Source: Bradyrhizobiaceae bacterium PARB1 (GTDB lineage Bacteria > Pseudomonadota > Alphaproteobacteria > Rhizobiales > Xanthobacteraceae). Taken from it: a DNA stretch of 64,000 nucleotides. Both the position numbers and the translations under genes were made by a program. Location of the stretch: contig NKIY01000006.1 of NCBI GenBank assembly GCA_002256345.1, positions 124,001-188,000 on the forward strand, in the 5' to 3' direction. The notes beneath the pieces are model-generated. The model was not told the origin of the DNA, did no database searches, and saw nothing but the letters and a program-made list of their open reading frames with translations. Below, piece after piece: positions 26,332 through 35,287 of this stretch (positions within the stretch are counted from its first letter, which is position 1; every line of letters starts with the position of its first letter).

Positions 26332-28629
26332 ATGGCACCCATCAAGTTCGGCGTCGGACAAAGCGTCCTGCGCAAGGAAGACGATGCCCTGATCCGCGGC
26401 CGTGGCCGCTATACTGACGATCATGCGCCCGTGACGCTCCATGCCCTCGTGCTGCGCTCGCCTCATGCCCACGCCACCTTCACCATCGATGCCAGCGCAG
26501 CGCGCGCGATGCCGGGCGTTGCAGCGATTCTGAGTGCGGAAGACACAAAGGATCTCGGCGGTTTGCCGTGCCTGTTCAATCTCGAGGACAATCCTTTCAC
26601 CGGCCCGGATTATCCGATCCTCGCTGTGAATGAAGTGCGCCATGTCGGCGACGCCATCGCTTTTATCGTCGCTGAAACGGTCGAGCAGGCACGCGATGCC
26701 ATCGAAGCGATCGAGGTCGAATGGAAGACGCTGCCGTCGATCAACGGTGTCGTGAATGCCGTTGCCAAGGGCGCACCGCAGGTGTGGGGCAAGCATCCCG
26801 GCAACGTGCTGTTCGACGTCCCCATTGGGGACAAAAAAAAGGTCGATGAGGTCTTCGCCAAGGCCCCCGTGATCGCCGAAGTGAAGATCGTCAATCCCCG
26901 CGTCGTCATCAACTACATGGAGACCCGCGCGGCGATCTGCGAATACGACGCCAAGCGCGATTACATGACGCTGACCATCGGCAGTCAGGGCAGCCACCGT
27001 CTGCGCGACATACTTTGCGACAATGTCCTGAAGATGCCGAAGGACAAGATGCGCGTGATCTGCCCCGATGTCGGCGGCGGTTTCGGCACGCGGCTGTTTC
27101 CCTATCGCGAATATGCGCTGGTGGCCTTTGCGGCCAAGAAGCTCGGCAAGAACGTCAAATGGGCGGCCGACCGCACTGATCATTTTCTCGGCGATGCGCA
27201 AGGGCGCGACAACGTCACGCATGCGCGTATGGCGCTCAGTGAGGATGGCAAGTTCCTCGCCATGGATGTCGATCTGATGGCCGATATGGGCGCCTATCTC
27301 TCGACCTTCGGCCCCTATATTCCCCATGGCGGCGCTGGCATGCTGCCGGGCCTCTACGATATCCAGGCTTTCCACTGCCGCGTCCGCACCATCTTCACCA
27401 ATTCGGTGCCGGTGGATGCCTATCGCGGTGCCGGCCGTCCCGAGGCCGCTTACGTCGTCGAGCGTTTGGTCGATCAGTGCGCGCGAAAACTCGGCATGTC
27501 GCCCGATGCGATCCGCCGCAAGAACTTTATTCCGCCAAAGGCGATGCCGTACACGACCGCCACCGGCAAAGTTTACGACAGCGGCGATTTCACCGCGCAT
27601 ATGAAGCGCGCGATGGATGTTGCGGGCTGGAAGGAGTTTCCGAAACGCGCCAAAGCCGCCAAGAAGGACGGTCTCGTCCGCGGCATCGGCATGGCCACTT
27701 ATGTGGAAGTCTGCGGCACCATGGGCGAGGAGACCGCGAATGTCGCGCTTGGTTCCGATGGCGACATCACCATTCTGATCGGTACGCAATCGACCGGACA
27801 GGGGCATCACACCGCCTATGCGCAGATCGTTGCCGAGCAGTTCGGCGTCGCGCCAGAGCGCGTTCATATCATCCAGGGCGACACCGCCAAGGTGGCCACT
27901 GGTCTCGGCACTGGCGGTTCGGCTTCGATCCCATCGGGCGGCGTCAGCGTCCAGCGCGCGACAAGACAGCTCGGAATCAATTTGAAAGAACTCGCGGCCG
28001 ACGCGCTGGAGACCAGCGCAGCCGACCTCGAGATCGACGGCGGTATCGTGCGCATTGCCGGGACTGATCGCTCGGTGTCCTTCGCCGATCTCGCCAGGAA
28101 AGCCGATTCGTCCAAGCTGAATGCCAGCGAGACCTTCAGCAGCGCCGATGGCACATTTCCGAACGGAACGCATTCGGTGGAGGTCGAGATCGATCCGTCG
28201 ACCGGCAAAATCCGCATTGTGAACTACGTCATCGTCGACGATTTTGGTGTCACGCTGAACCCGCTGCTGCTCGCGGGCCAGGTCCATGGCGGCACCATGC
28301 AGGGCATCGGTCAGGCGCTGATGGAACAGGCGGTTTACGATCCGCATGACGGCCAGCTCGTCACCGGCACGTTTATGGACTATGCGCTGCCGCGTGCGGC
28401 AGATGGTGCGGCGTTCTCGTTCGAGACGCACAACATCCCGTGCACGACCAATCCGATGGGCGTGAAGGGGGCAGGCGAGGCCGGTGCGATAGGCTCGTGC
28501 CCAGCCATCATGAACGCCATCATCGACGGCCTGTATCGCGAATACGGGATCGAGCATATCGACATGCCTGCCACCCCCGAGCGGGTGTGGATAGCGATCC
28601 GCGAGCAGCAGCGTCTCCACAGGCTTTGA
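26332..28629 (+). CDS. Molybdopterin-binding large subunit, xanthine dehydrogenase/CoxL family
   Basis: A 765-residue molybdenum hydroxylase catalytic subunit. It has VLRKEDDALIRGRGRYTDD at the N-terminus, the cofactor-binding PDVGGGFGTRLFPYREYALV, AYRGAGRPEAAYVVERL, GQSTGQGHHTAYAQI-type loops, and the C-terminal GVKGAGEAGAIGS with the catalytic glutamate near residue 716. GGAGG at 26323-26327 fixes the start. The FAD and 2Fe-2S subunits normally next to it are absent; two c-type cytochrome genes follow instead. The substrate cannot be deduced. CoxL-type copper ligands are not evident, so CO oxidation is unlikely. Confidence 0.9.
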   Translation: MAPIKFGVGQSVLRKEDDALIRGRGRYTDDHAPVTLHALVLRSPHAHATFTIDASAARAMPGVAAILSAEDTKDLGGLPCLFNLEDNPFTGPDYPILAVNEVRHVGDAIAFIVAETVEQARDAIEAIEVEWKTLPSINGVVNAVAKGAPQVWGKHPGNVLFDVPIGDKKKVDEVFAKAPVIAEVKIVNPRVVINYMETRAAICEYDAKRDYMTLTIGSQGSHRLRDILCDNVLKMPKDKMRVICPDVGGGFGTRLFPYREYALVAFAAKKLGKNVKWAADRTDHFLGDAQGRDNVTHARMALSEDGKFLAMDVDLMADMGAYLSTFGPYIPHGGAGMLPGLYDIQAFHCRVRTIFTNSVPVDAYRGAGRPEAAYVVERLVDQCARKLGMSPDAIRRKNFIPPKAMPYTTATGKVYDSGDFTAHMKRAMDVAGWKEFPKRAKAAKKDGLVRGIGMATYVEVCGTMGEETANVALGSDGDITILIGTQSTGQGHHTAYAQIVAEQFGVAPERVHIIQGDTAKVATGLGTGGSASIPSGGVSVQRATRQLGINLKELAADALETSAADLEIDGGIVRIAGTDRSVSFADLARKADSSKLNASETFSSADGTFPNGTHSVEVEIDPSTGKIRIVNYVIVDDFGVTLNPLLLAGQVHGGTMQGIGQALMEQAVYDPHDGQLVTGTFMDYALPRAADGAAFSFETHNIPCTTNPMGVKGAGEAGAIGSCPAIMNAIIDGLYREYGIEHIDMPATPERVWIAIREQQRLHRL

Positions 28630-28729
28630 AGTCGCAGTCCTGGGCCGCGCCGGAATAGCCGGCGTCAGGCGGGGTTCACACCAATATTGCACATTAGTCC
28701 TAGTTGAATTCCAAAGAAGGAAGCTCTTG

Positions 28730-29176
28730 ATGAAATACGCACTTCTCGTCGCCGGCGCCCTTGTGCTCGGGATCGGCGCCGTTTCGGCCCAGCAGGAAAT
28801 CGTCAAGGATCGCCAGACGCAGATGAAGGCGACCGGCCGCGCGCTCGGCGGCACGCTCAGCGCCATGGCCAAGGGCGACAAGCCGTACGACCAGGCTGCG
28901 GTGGATGCCGCTTTCGTGACTCTAACTGAAACGGCGACCAAGCTGCCGGCGCTGTTTGCCGACAGCACCAAGGGCCTGAAGGAAGGCAATGAATATTCGA
29001 CCTCGCCAAAGGTGTGGGACGACAAGGCCGGCTTTGCCTCACATATCGAGAGCTTCGGCAAGGCCGTTGCGGATACCAAAGGCAAGGTGAAGGATCTCGA
29101 CAGCCTCAAGGCCAATGTCGGTGCCATCGGCAAGCAGTGCGGCGCCTGCCACGAGACCTATCGGCTGAAGAGCTGA
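28730..29176 (+). CDS. Cytochrome c, class II (cytochrome c'/c556 type)
   Basis: A 148-residue periplasmic four-helix cytochrome. A signal peptide (KYALLVAGALVLGIGAVSAQ) occupies the first 21 or so residues. The single heme motif CGACH is at residues 137-141, at the C-terminus, as in class II cytochromes. AAGGA precedes the ATG by about ten bases. Position after a molybdenum hydroxylase large subunit and before a diheme cytochrome suggests a role in its electron transfer, by inference. Confidence 0.9.
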   Translation: MKYALLVAGALVLGIGAVSAQQEIVKDRQTQMKATGRALGGTLSAMAKGDKPYDQAAVDAAFVTLTETATKLPALFADSTKGLKEGNEYSTSPKVWDDKAGFASHIESFGKAVADTKGKVKDLDSLKANVGAIGKQCGACHETYRLKS

Positions 29177-29273
29177 GGCGACACGTCGCCACAGCAGTGA
29201 CGTTTCGACGATCCGGCGCGTTGTGTCAGTTCATGATGCCGCGTGCGGATCGTCATTCGTTTAAGTCCACAGA

Positions 29274-30206
29274 ATGGATCACCGCGTGCTGAAGCGCTTC
29301 CTTATTCTTTTCGCCTTTTTCTTCGCCATCGGCCTCGGCGTCTATTGGTGGTTGACGATTCCGGCGACCGTCGCGGCCAGCACGTTGTCGGCGCATACGC
29401 CTGATCTTGCCAATGGCAAGCTCGTGTTCAATGCCGGTGGCTGTGCGTCATGCCATGCGACGCCCAAGCAGGATGACAGGCTGAGACTTGGCGGCGGGTT
29501 GCCGCTGACTTCGCCCTTCGGCACCTTCTACGCCCCCAACATCTCGCCCGATCCGACTGCCGGCATCGGCCGCTGGAGCGAGGCGGATTTCGTCACGGCG
29601 CTGCTGAAAGGAACCTCGCCGAAGGGCGAGCATTACTTCCCGGCCTTCCCCTACACCTCATACCAGAAGATGACCTCTGGCGACGCGCGCGACCTGTTCG
29701 CCTATATCAAGACGCTGCCGCAGGTCACGAGCAGGGCGCCGGATCACGACGTCGGCTTCCCGTTCGATCTCCGCCGCAATCTCGGGGTCTGGAAATGGCT
29801 ATTCCTCGACGGCAAGCCGTTCGTCGCCGACAGCTCGAAATCGCCGCAATGGAATCGCGGCGCCTATCTCGTGAATGCGCTCGGGCACTGCGCCGAATGC
29901 CACAGCCCGCGCAACCCGCTCGGCGGCATCGAGGAGAAGCAGCGCTTCGCCGGTGGGCCGAACCCTGAAGGGCAGGGCTGGGTGCCGAATATCACTCAAA
30001 AGGGCTTGAAGGACTGGAGCGAAAAGGACATCGCCTATTTCCTCAAGACCGGCGAGACGCCCGAAGGCGACACGGCTGGTGGCTCCATGGCGCCGGTGAT
30101 CCGTAACACGACGCAGCTCAGCGACGACGACCGGGCAGCCATGGCTGCCTATCTGAAATCGCTCCCCGCGGTGGACGGGCCGCCCCGGCCGGCGAAGAAG
30201 GGATAG
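29274..30206 (+). CDS. Membrane-anchored diheme cytochrome c
   Basis: A 310-residue protein with one N-terminal membrane anchor (residues about 8-27) and two class I heme domains. CASCH is at residues 57-61 and CAECH at 206-210. It resembles the diheme/triheme cytochrome subunits of periplasmic or membrane dehydrogenases (YAPNISPDPTAGIGRWSEADFVTALLKG; NITQKGLKDWSEKDI). Distal methionines are available in both domains. It follows the class II cytochrome after 97 bases and may pass electrons from the molybdenum enzyme to the respiratory chain, by inference. Confidence 0.9.
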   Translation: MDHRVLKRFLILFAFFFAIGLGVYWWLTIPATVAASTLSAHTPDLANGKLVFNAGGCASCHATPKQDDRLRLGGGLPLTSPFGTFYAPNISPDPTAGIGRWSEADFVTALLKGTSPKGEHYFPAFPYTSYQKMTSGDARDLFAYIKTLPQVTSRAPDHDVGFPFDLRRNLGVWKWLFLDGKPFVADSSKSPQWNRGAYLVNALGHCAECHSPRNPLGGIEEKQRFAGGPNPEGQGWVPNITQKGLKDWSEKDIAYFLKTGETPEGDTAGGSMAPVIRNTTQLSDDDRAAMAAYLKSLPAVDGPPRPAKKG

Positions 30207-30246
30207 CTGCGACGCGCGCAGGCCGCGTCGCCGCCAGCCGCTAATC

Positions 30247-30846
30247 TTACCGTGGCTGCGGCGTGCTCGGGCGCGTGTTCGGTTCGCCGGCGAGCAGACG
30301 TCTCATCGGGTTCTCCTTGATGCCGAGCTCGGCGATCAGCGATGCCTCATCCGTCATCGCGAAAACCAGGCCGGCGCAGCCGCTATTGTAGGTCTGTCGC
30401 AGCCTGCGCCCCTGCAGAAAGGTCGGATCGGTGCTGTTAGCCTCGGCGCTCAGCTTGTTGAGCAGCGCGTTATAGTCGTCGATGCGGGCGTTCAGTCTGG
30501 CGACGGCTGCCCGGTCCGCCCGGTTGAGCTGGCGCTGTGCCGTCTTGATCTCGTTGCTTTCGATATCCAGCTTCTTCTGCTTCTCGTCGATCTCCGCATT
30601 GATCTTGTCGAGGCGCGGCTGAAGCTCATGGAGTTCGGTCGCCTGCTTCATGCAGGTCTTGAGCTGGTCGCGTGTCAGGGCCGGGCGTTCTTCCGGTGCG
30701 CGGAGCAAGAGATCTTTCGCCGGCGGCGCATCGGCCGGCTTCGGCGATTGTGCCCAAGCCCGGCTATCCGCCGCGCCCGATAGCATGGCGGCGGTGGCAA
30801 CGATACGAGCGACCGATACCCATGTCGGTCTATGGCAAAATGTCAT
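30247..30846 (-). CDS. Secreted coiled-coil hypothetical protein
   Basis: A 199-residue protein. An N-terminal signal-like segment (VARIVATAAMLSGAADSRAWA) ends near residue 31. It is followed by a proline/alanine-rich linker and a long heptad-rich coiled coil from about residue 60 to 125 (LHELQPRLDKINAEIDEKQKKLDIESNEIKTAQRQL). Two cysteines, in LKTCMKQA and SGCAGLVF, could form a disulfide. AGGGA lies 8 bases before the ATG at 30846. No named family is recognised. It is convergent with the diheme cytochrome gene. Confidence 0.75.
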   Translation of the reverse strand: MTFCHRPTWVSVARIVATAAMLSGAADSRAWAQSPKPADAPPAKDLLLRAPEERPALTRDQLKTCMKQATELHELQPRLDKINAEIDEKQKKLDIESNEIKTAQRQLNRADRAAVARLNARIDDYNALLNKLSAEANSTDPTFLQGRRLRQTYNSGCAGLVFAMTDEASLIAELGIKENPMRRLLAGEPNTRPSTPQPR

Positions 30847-31094
30847 CGGATGTCCCTGATCTCGTCTCCGGGACGAAAAATGTACGTCCCGTAAACTAGA
30901 CGATTCCAAGTCCGCCAATCCGCAATCGGGCAGGACGCCCTTCTTCCAGGCCGTGCGGGGCAGTCGGCCGCCGCACTGCACGGAAACCCGCCAAGCCATG
31001 TCGCGCTGGTGGTTTTCTCGCGCCGGCTCACGTGATTGTGTGACAAACATTCCGCCATGTGGCGATTCCCGCGAATTTCAGCCTCTCCGTCTGC

Positions 31095-32069
31095 ATGAAC
31101 ATCTTCAAAGCCGTGTCGCTGAAAATCGCCAGCACCATGGCCTTTGCCATCATGGGCGCGCTGGGGCGTTATCTTGGCAGCGCCGTTCCGCTCGGTGAGA
31201 TCGTGTTCTGCCGCGGCCTGTTCGCGCTGATCCCGATCCTGCTGTTCTTTGGCTGGCGCGGCCAGCTGGGCGATGCCGCGCGCACCACGCGCTTTTCCGC
31301 TCACCTGGTCCGCGGCTCGTTCAGCGTGATTGGCACCTTCTGCACCTTCGGAGCTCTGGCGCGGCTGCCGATTGCCGACGTCACCGCCATCGCCTTTATC
31401 GCGCCGCTGATCACCGTGGTGTTTGCGGCGCTGTTCCTGAAGGAGAAGGTTTACGTCTATCGCTGGTCGGCGGTGGCGGTCGGCTTCTCTGGCGTCATCC
31501 TGATGCTGTCGCCGTATTTCCAGAACCATGCCGCCATCACCAACTCGATGATGGTTGGCCTCGGCCTCGCGCTGCTCAATGCCTTCACCTCCGGTGGCGC
31601 TACCATCCAGATCCGCCGTCTCACGGCGACCGAATCCTCGTCCGCCATCGTCATCATCATGACCCTGATCGTGATGGCCGCATCGCTGCTGACGGCACCT
31701 TTCGGCTGGGTGTGGCCATCGAGCTTTGAGCTCGCATTACTGATCGGCATCGGCATTTTCGGCGGCCTTGGCCAGATGCTGTTCACCGAAAGCTATCGTT
31801 ACGCGCCTGCCTCCTTCCTTGCGCCGTTCGATTATACGGCGATGCTGTGGGCGTTTCTGCTCGGCTACTGGATGTTCGGCGAGGTGCCGACGGTCTATGT
31901 CATCATCGGCGCAGTGATTGTCGCTGCGGCCGGCATTTTCGTCATCCTGCGCGAGCGCCATCTTGGCCTCAAGCGCCTGCGCGACACACCGATGTCGCCG
32001 ATCTCCGCCATGGCTGATGATGAGGCAGATCCCGATGCACCGGTTACGGTGCTCGGCAAGAAACGATAG
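31095..32069 (+). CDS. DMT-superfamily transporter (EamA domains)
   Basis: A polytopic inner-membrane protein of 324 residues with ten predicted hydrophobic segments in two EamA repeats. Typical marks are EIVFCRGLFALIPILLFF, RGSFSVIGTFCTFGALARLPIADVTAIAFIAPLITVVFAALFLKEKV in the first repeat, and LTESYRYAPASFLAPFDYTAMLWAFLLGYWMFGEVP in the second. It probably exports or imports a small metabolite; the substrate is unknown. A GTG at 31059 would add 12 residues. Neither start has a good ribosome binding site, and 31095 fits the family better. Confidence 0.87.
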   Translation: MNIFKAVSLKIASTMAFAIMGALGRYLGSAVPLGEIVFCRGLFALIPILLFFGWRGQLGDAARTTRFSAHLVRGSFSVIGTFCTFGALARLPIADVTAIAFIAPLITVVFAALFLKEKVYVYRWSAVAVGFSGVILMLSPYFQNHAAITNSMMVGLGLALLNAFTSGGATIQIRRLTATESSSAIVIIMTLIVMAASLLTAPFGWVWPSSFELALLIGIGIFGGLGQMLFTESYRYAPASFLAPFDYTAMLWAFLLGYWMFGEVPTVYVIIGAVIVAAAGIFVILRERHLGLKRLRDTPMSPISAMADDEADPDAPVTVLGKKR

Positions 32070-32344
32070 AAAACGGTCGTTGTTGCGCTGCACACAAAGC
32101 GAGCTGCGGCATTTTAGAATTTGGAACATGCGCAAAGTGGCAGGCCTTGCTCCGGCCACCTCGGTGCACTTAAATGCCGCCTGCCGCATCCACGCGGCAT
32201 CCCGTGCATGGCGGGCTCAATCGGTGGAATGATCGCGCAAGGATGCTTGCCGCGCAGGCCGCCGTCCCACACGAACCGTCAGCCAAATATCTGTCTGTAT
32301 CTGCGTTCAACGAAAAGACGCTCCCGTACTCAAAGAGGTTACCA

Positions 32345-33775
32345 ATGGTCAACCGCATGCAATTCTACATTGACGGCGCCTGGGTCGATCCCGTCGTCAA
32401 GAAATCGACGCCCGTCGTCAATCCGGCGACCGAAGAAGCGATGTATGAAGTTGCCCTCGGCTCCAAGGCCGATGTGGACAAGGCCGTGGCCGCCGCCAAG
32501 CGCGCCTTCGAGACCTTCTCGCAGACCACCCGCGAAGAGCGCGTCGCGCTGCTCGAGAAGATCATCGAGGCTTACAAGGCTCGCATGAAGGACATCGGCG
32601 CATCCGTGTCCGACGAAATGGGCGCCCCGCTGCCGATGGCCGAGCGCCTTCAGGCCGGTGCTGGTCTCGGCCACCTGACGGCGACCCTCGACGTCCTCAA
32701 GAGCTACCCGTTTGACGAGAAGCACAACCAGGCCGTCATCACCAAGGAGCCGATCGGCGTCGTTGGCATGATCACGCCCTGGAACTGGCCGCTCAACCAG
32801 ATCGCCTGCAAGGTCGCCCCCGCGATTGCAGCCGGTTGCACCATGATCCTGAAGCCGTCGGAATTCACCCCGACCTCGGCGCTGATCTTTGCCGAAGTGC
32901 TGCACGAAGCCGGCGTGCCGAAGGGCGTGTTCAATCTCGTCAACGGCCTCGGCCCTGAGGTCGGCGTCGCCATGAGCGAGCATCCGGATATCGACATGGT
33001 GTCGTTCACCGGTTCGACCCGCGCCGGTATCGACGTCGCCAAGCGCGCCGCCAACACCGTGAAGCGCGTCAGCCAGGAACTCGGCGGCAAGTCGCCGAAC
33101 GTGATCCTGGAAGGCGCCGACTACGTGAAGGCCGTCACCGGCGGCGTCGCGCACATGTTCAACAATTCCGGACAGTCGTGCAACGCACCGTCGCGCATGA
33201 TCGTGCCGCAGGGCGCGATGAAGGAAATCGCCGCCATTGCCAAGGCCCAGGCCGACAAGACCAAGGCCGGTGATCCGCGTGCCGACGGCACCGTGATCGG
33301 CCCGGTGGTCAATCGCGGCCAGTGGGACAAGATCCAGGGCCTGATCCAGAAGGGCATCGACGAAGGCGCCACGCTGGTTGCCGGCGGCCCCGGTCTGCCG
33401 GAAGGCGTCAACAAGGGCTTCTATGTCCGTCCGACGATCTTCGCCGACGTCACCGAGGACATGACCATCGCGCGCGAGGAAATCTTCGGACCGGTGCTCG
33501 TGATCATGGGCTCGAAGGACGAGGCTGATGCACTCCGCATCGCCAACGACACGCCCTATGGTCTCGCTGGCTACGTCTCGGCCGACACGATCGAAAGCGC
33601 CCGCAAGTTCGGTCGCCGCATCCGCGCCGGCAACGTCAATCTGCAGGGCGCCCCGAACGACCGCACCGCGCCGTTCGGCGGCTACAAGCAGTCCGGCAAC
33701 GGCCGTGAATGGGGCAAGGCCGGCCTCGAGGATTTCCTCGAGATCAAGGCCATCGCAGGCTACGACGCGGCGTAA
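32345..33775 (+). CDS. NAD(P)-dependent aldehyde dehydrogenase
   Basis: A 476-residue ALDH-superfamily enzyme oxidising an aldehyde to the acid. Seen are VNPATEEAMYEVALGSKADVDKAV, the cofactor-binding TPWNWPLNQIACKVAPA and LKPSEFTP, SFTGSTRAGIDVAK, the general base in QELGGKSPN, and the catalytic cysteine at residue 279 in GQSCNAPS. The frame is open to 32174; the ATG at 32345 has AGAGG upstream and gives the usual length. It stands alone between a DMT transporter and a terminator. The aldehyde substrate is unknown. Confidence 0.93.
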   Translation: MVNRMQFYIDGAWVDPVVKKSTPVVNPATEEAMYEVALGSKADVDKAVAAAKRAFETFSQTTREERVALLEKIIEAYKARMKDIGASVSDEMGAPLPMAERLQAGAGLGHLTATLDVLKSYPFDEKHNQAVITKEPIGVVGMITPWNWPLNQIACKVAPAIAAGCTMILKPSEFTPTSALIFAEVLHEAGVPKGVFNLVNGLGPEVGVAMSEHPDIDMVSFTGSTRAGIDVAKRAANTVKRVSQELGGKSPNVILEGADYVKAVTGGVAHMFNNSGQSCNAPSRMIVPQGAMKEIAAIAKAQADKTKAGDPRADGTVIGPVVNRGQWDKIQGLIQKGIDEGATLVAGGPGLPEGVNKGFYVRPTIFADVTEDMTIAREEIFGPVLVIMGSKDEADALRIANDTPYGLAGYVSADTIESARKFGRRIRAGNVNLQGAPNDRTAPFGGYKQSGNGREWGKAGLEDFLEIKAIAGYDAA

Positions 33776-33810
33776 GACCGCGTTTCGAAGCGTCAGGCTT
33801 CGTGACTGAA

Positions 33811-33840
33811 AACGCCGGGGCGAAAGCTCCGGCGTTTTTG
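33811..33840 (+). terminator. Rho-independent terminator of the aldehyde dehydrogenase gene
   Basis: AACGCCGG (33811-33818) pairs with CCGGCGTT (33829-33836), with further pairing inside, and a T-run (TTTTTGTTTT) follows. Confidence 0.88.
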
Positions 33841-34020
33841 TTTTGACGAGGAGCCAAAAGGCGGACGTCGCGTCGGCGGCAGAACTGCGCGATTAGACCT
33901 GGTTGTCGCGCGCGGCTTAATCTTTCGTTCAGAATATGGGTATCGGCACCGCCAAATATACCAGTCCGTTAGACTTCATCGGCATGATCTGGTTGAAGGT
34001 CGTCTTGATCGAAGCTGAAG

Positions 34021-35283
34021 GTGGCGTCGTTGGCCGAAACGCGAAAGATGGAGGGACTGCGCACACGCCTCACTGCTCTGCGGCGCATGCTGGCTTCGAT
34101 GGCAGGGCTGATCGGCTCCGACTATGCGACGAAAGAGCAAGCATGGGAAATGCTGGAAGGGCTCTTCAACCCGCTGGCGCATGCACTAACTGCGACGGCC
34201 ATCACGATCGTCGCCTGGCATAACTGGCACGCCTACGGATCTCTTGCCTCCGTACCGGCGGCCATCATCGTTATCGGGACATTCGCTATCCGTCTTGCTT
34301 TCGTCCGCCGCTTTCACCGCCGCGGGCCGGATGCACGGGTTTCCGATTGGGTTCGTCGGTTTGCCTCATCCAGCTTCATCGCGGCTTTGGGTTGGGGCTC
34401 AAGCCTGTCTATTCTGCTTTACACCACTGAAGGGGCGACCAGGTTTGCTGTCTTCGCGCTGATCTCTGCTCCGATCCAGGGAGCCAGCGCGCGCGCCTAT
34501 GCCATGCCGGGGGGGGTGATTCTTCACATCAGCATCGTGCTGGGTATGATCAGCGTGACCGCAACGGCGTTCGGCGTGACGGTCGCCATTCCGCTGGCGC
34601 TTCTCTATCTGTGGTACCAGGTTGGCTTCGTCTCCGAGCTGTTCACATTCCGGACGAGAATGCTGAAGGCCGACCACGATAATCGCGCATTGCTTGGCTA
34701 GGTGACGCGCTACAATGCAGATCTTGCAGTCATGAATGCCCGGCTGTCGACATTTGCGCTCACTGATGGCTTGACCGGGGTCAGCAACCGGCGGGATTTC
34801 GACGAAAAGCTCAGGCGAAGTTTGCAGGATCAACCCATGCATGCCGCGTCGTTGGCGTTGCTGCTAATCGATGTCGATCATTTCAAGCGCTTCAACGACA
34901 ATTTCGGACATCTGGTCGGCGACGAATGCCTTAAGCTCGTGGCGGCCGCGATCCGGAGTGTGGAGCGCGCCGACGACTTCACGGCGCGTTATGGCGGCGA
35001 GGAATTCGCGCTCATCCTGCCCGCGACGACCCGCGCAGATGCCTTGATGGTCGCCGAACGGGTGCGGCTGGCCGTTGCAGCCATGGACTGTAGCGCTTTG
35101 CCGAATCCCGCCAGGGGACTGACCGTGAGTATTGGTGTCGGCATCGCCGTGGCCAACGCGAACATTCAGCCACGAACGCTGCTGGAAGCGGCCGACAGTG
35201 CTTTGTATCTGGCCAAGCAGAGTGGGCGCAATTGCGTCAGAGACGGCATGGCGTCAGGACAACAACTGCAACAGATCGCCTGA
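34021..35283 (+). pseudogene. Membrane diguanylate cyclase (GGDEF) split by an in-frame amber codon
   Basis: One continuous reading frame of 421 codons is interrupted only by TAG at 34699-34701. The upstream part (GTG at 34021, or ATG at 34048) encodes about five or six membrane helices (LAHALTATAITIVAW; LASVPAAIIVIGTFAIRLAF) and ends KADHDNRALLG. The downstream part continues in the same frame: VTRYNADLAV, TDGLTGVSNRRDFDEKL, then the active-site GGEEF near position 326 with an RxxD inhibitory site (RADD) five residues before it. A single change, such as GAG to TAG, explains the break. The catalytic half could still be made from the GTG at 34702, but no ribosome binding site is seen. Confidence 0.85.
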
Positions 35284-35287
35284 TCGG

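Noticed and set aside
26833-26840. A8 homopolymer inside the molybdenum hydroxylase gene as a possible frameshift site
   Set aside because: The frame continues intact with family-typical sequence on both sides, and nothing downstream suggests programmed slippage.
26332-28629. CO dehydrogenase large subunit (coxL)
   Set aside because: The characteristic form I CoxL active-site loop was not seen, and coxM/coxS are absent, so only the broader xanthine dehydrogenase family is claimed.
26317-29133. 938-codon open frame on the minus strand opposite the molybdenum hydroxylase
   Set aside because: It is antisense to a gene with clear family motifs, has histidine/arginine-rich composition typical of a GC-rich shadow frame, and shows no domain.
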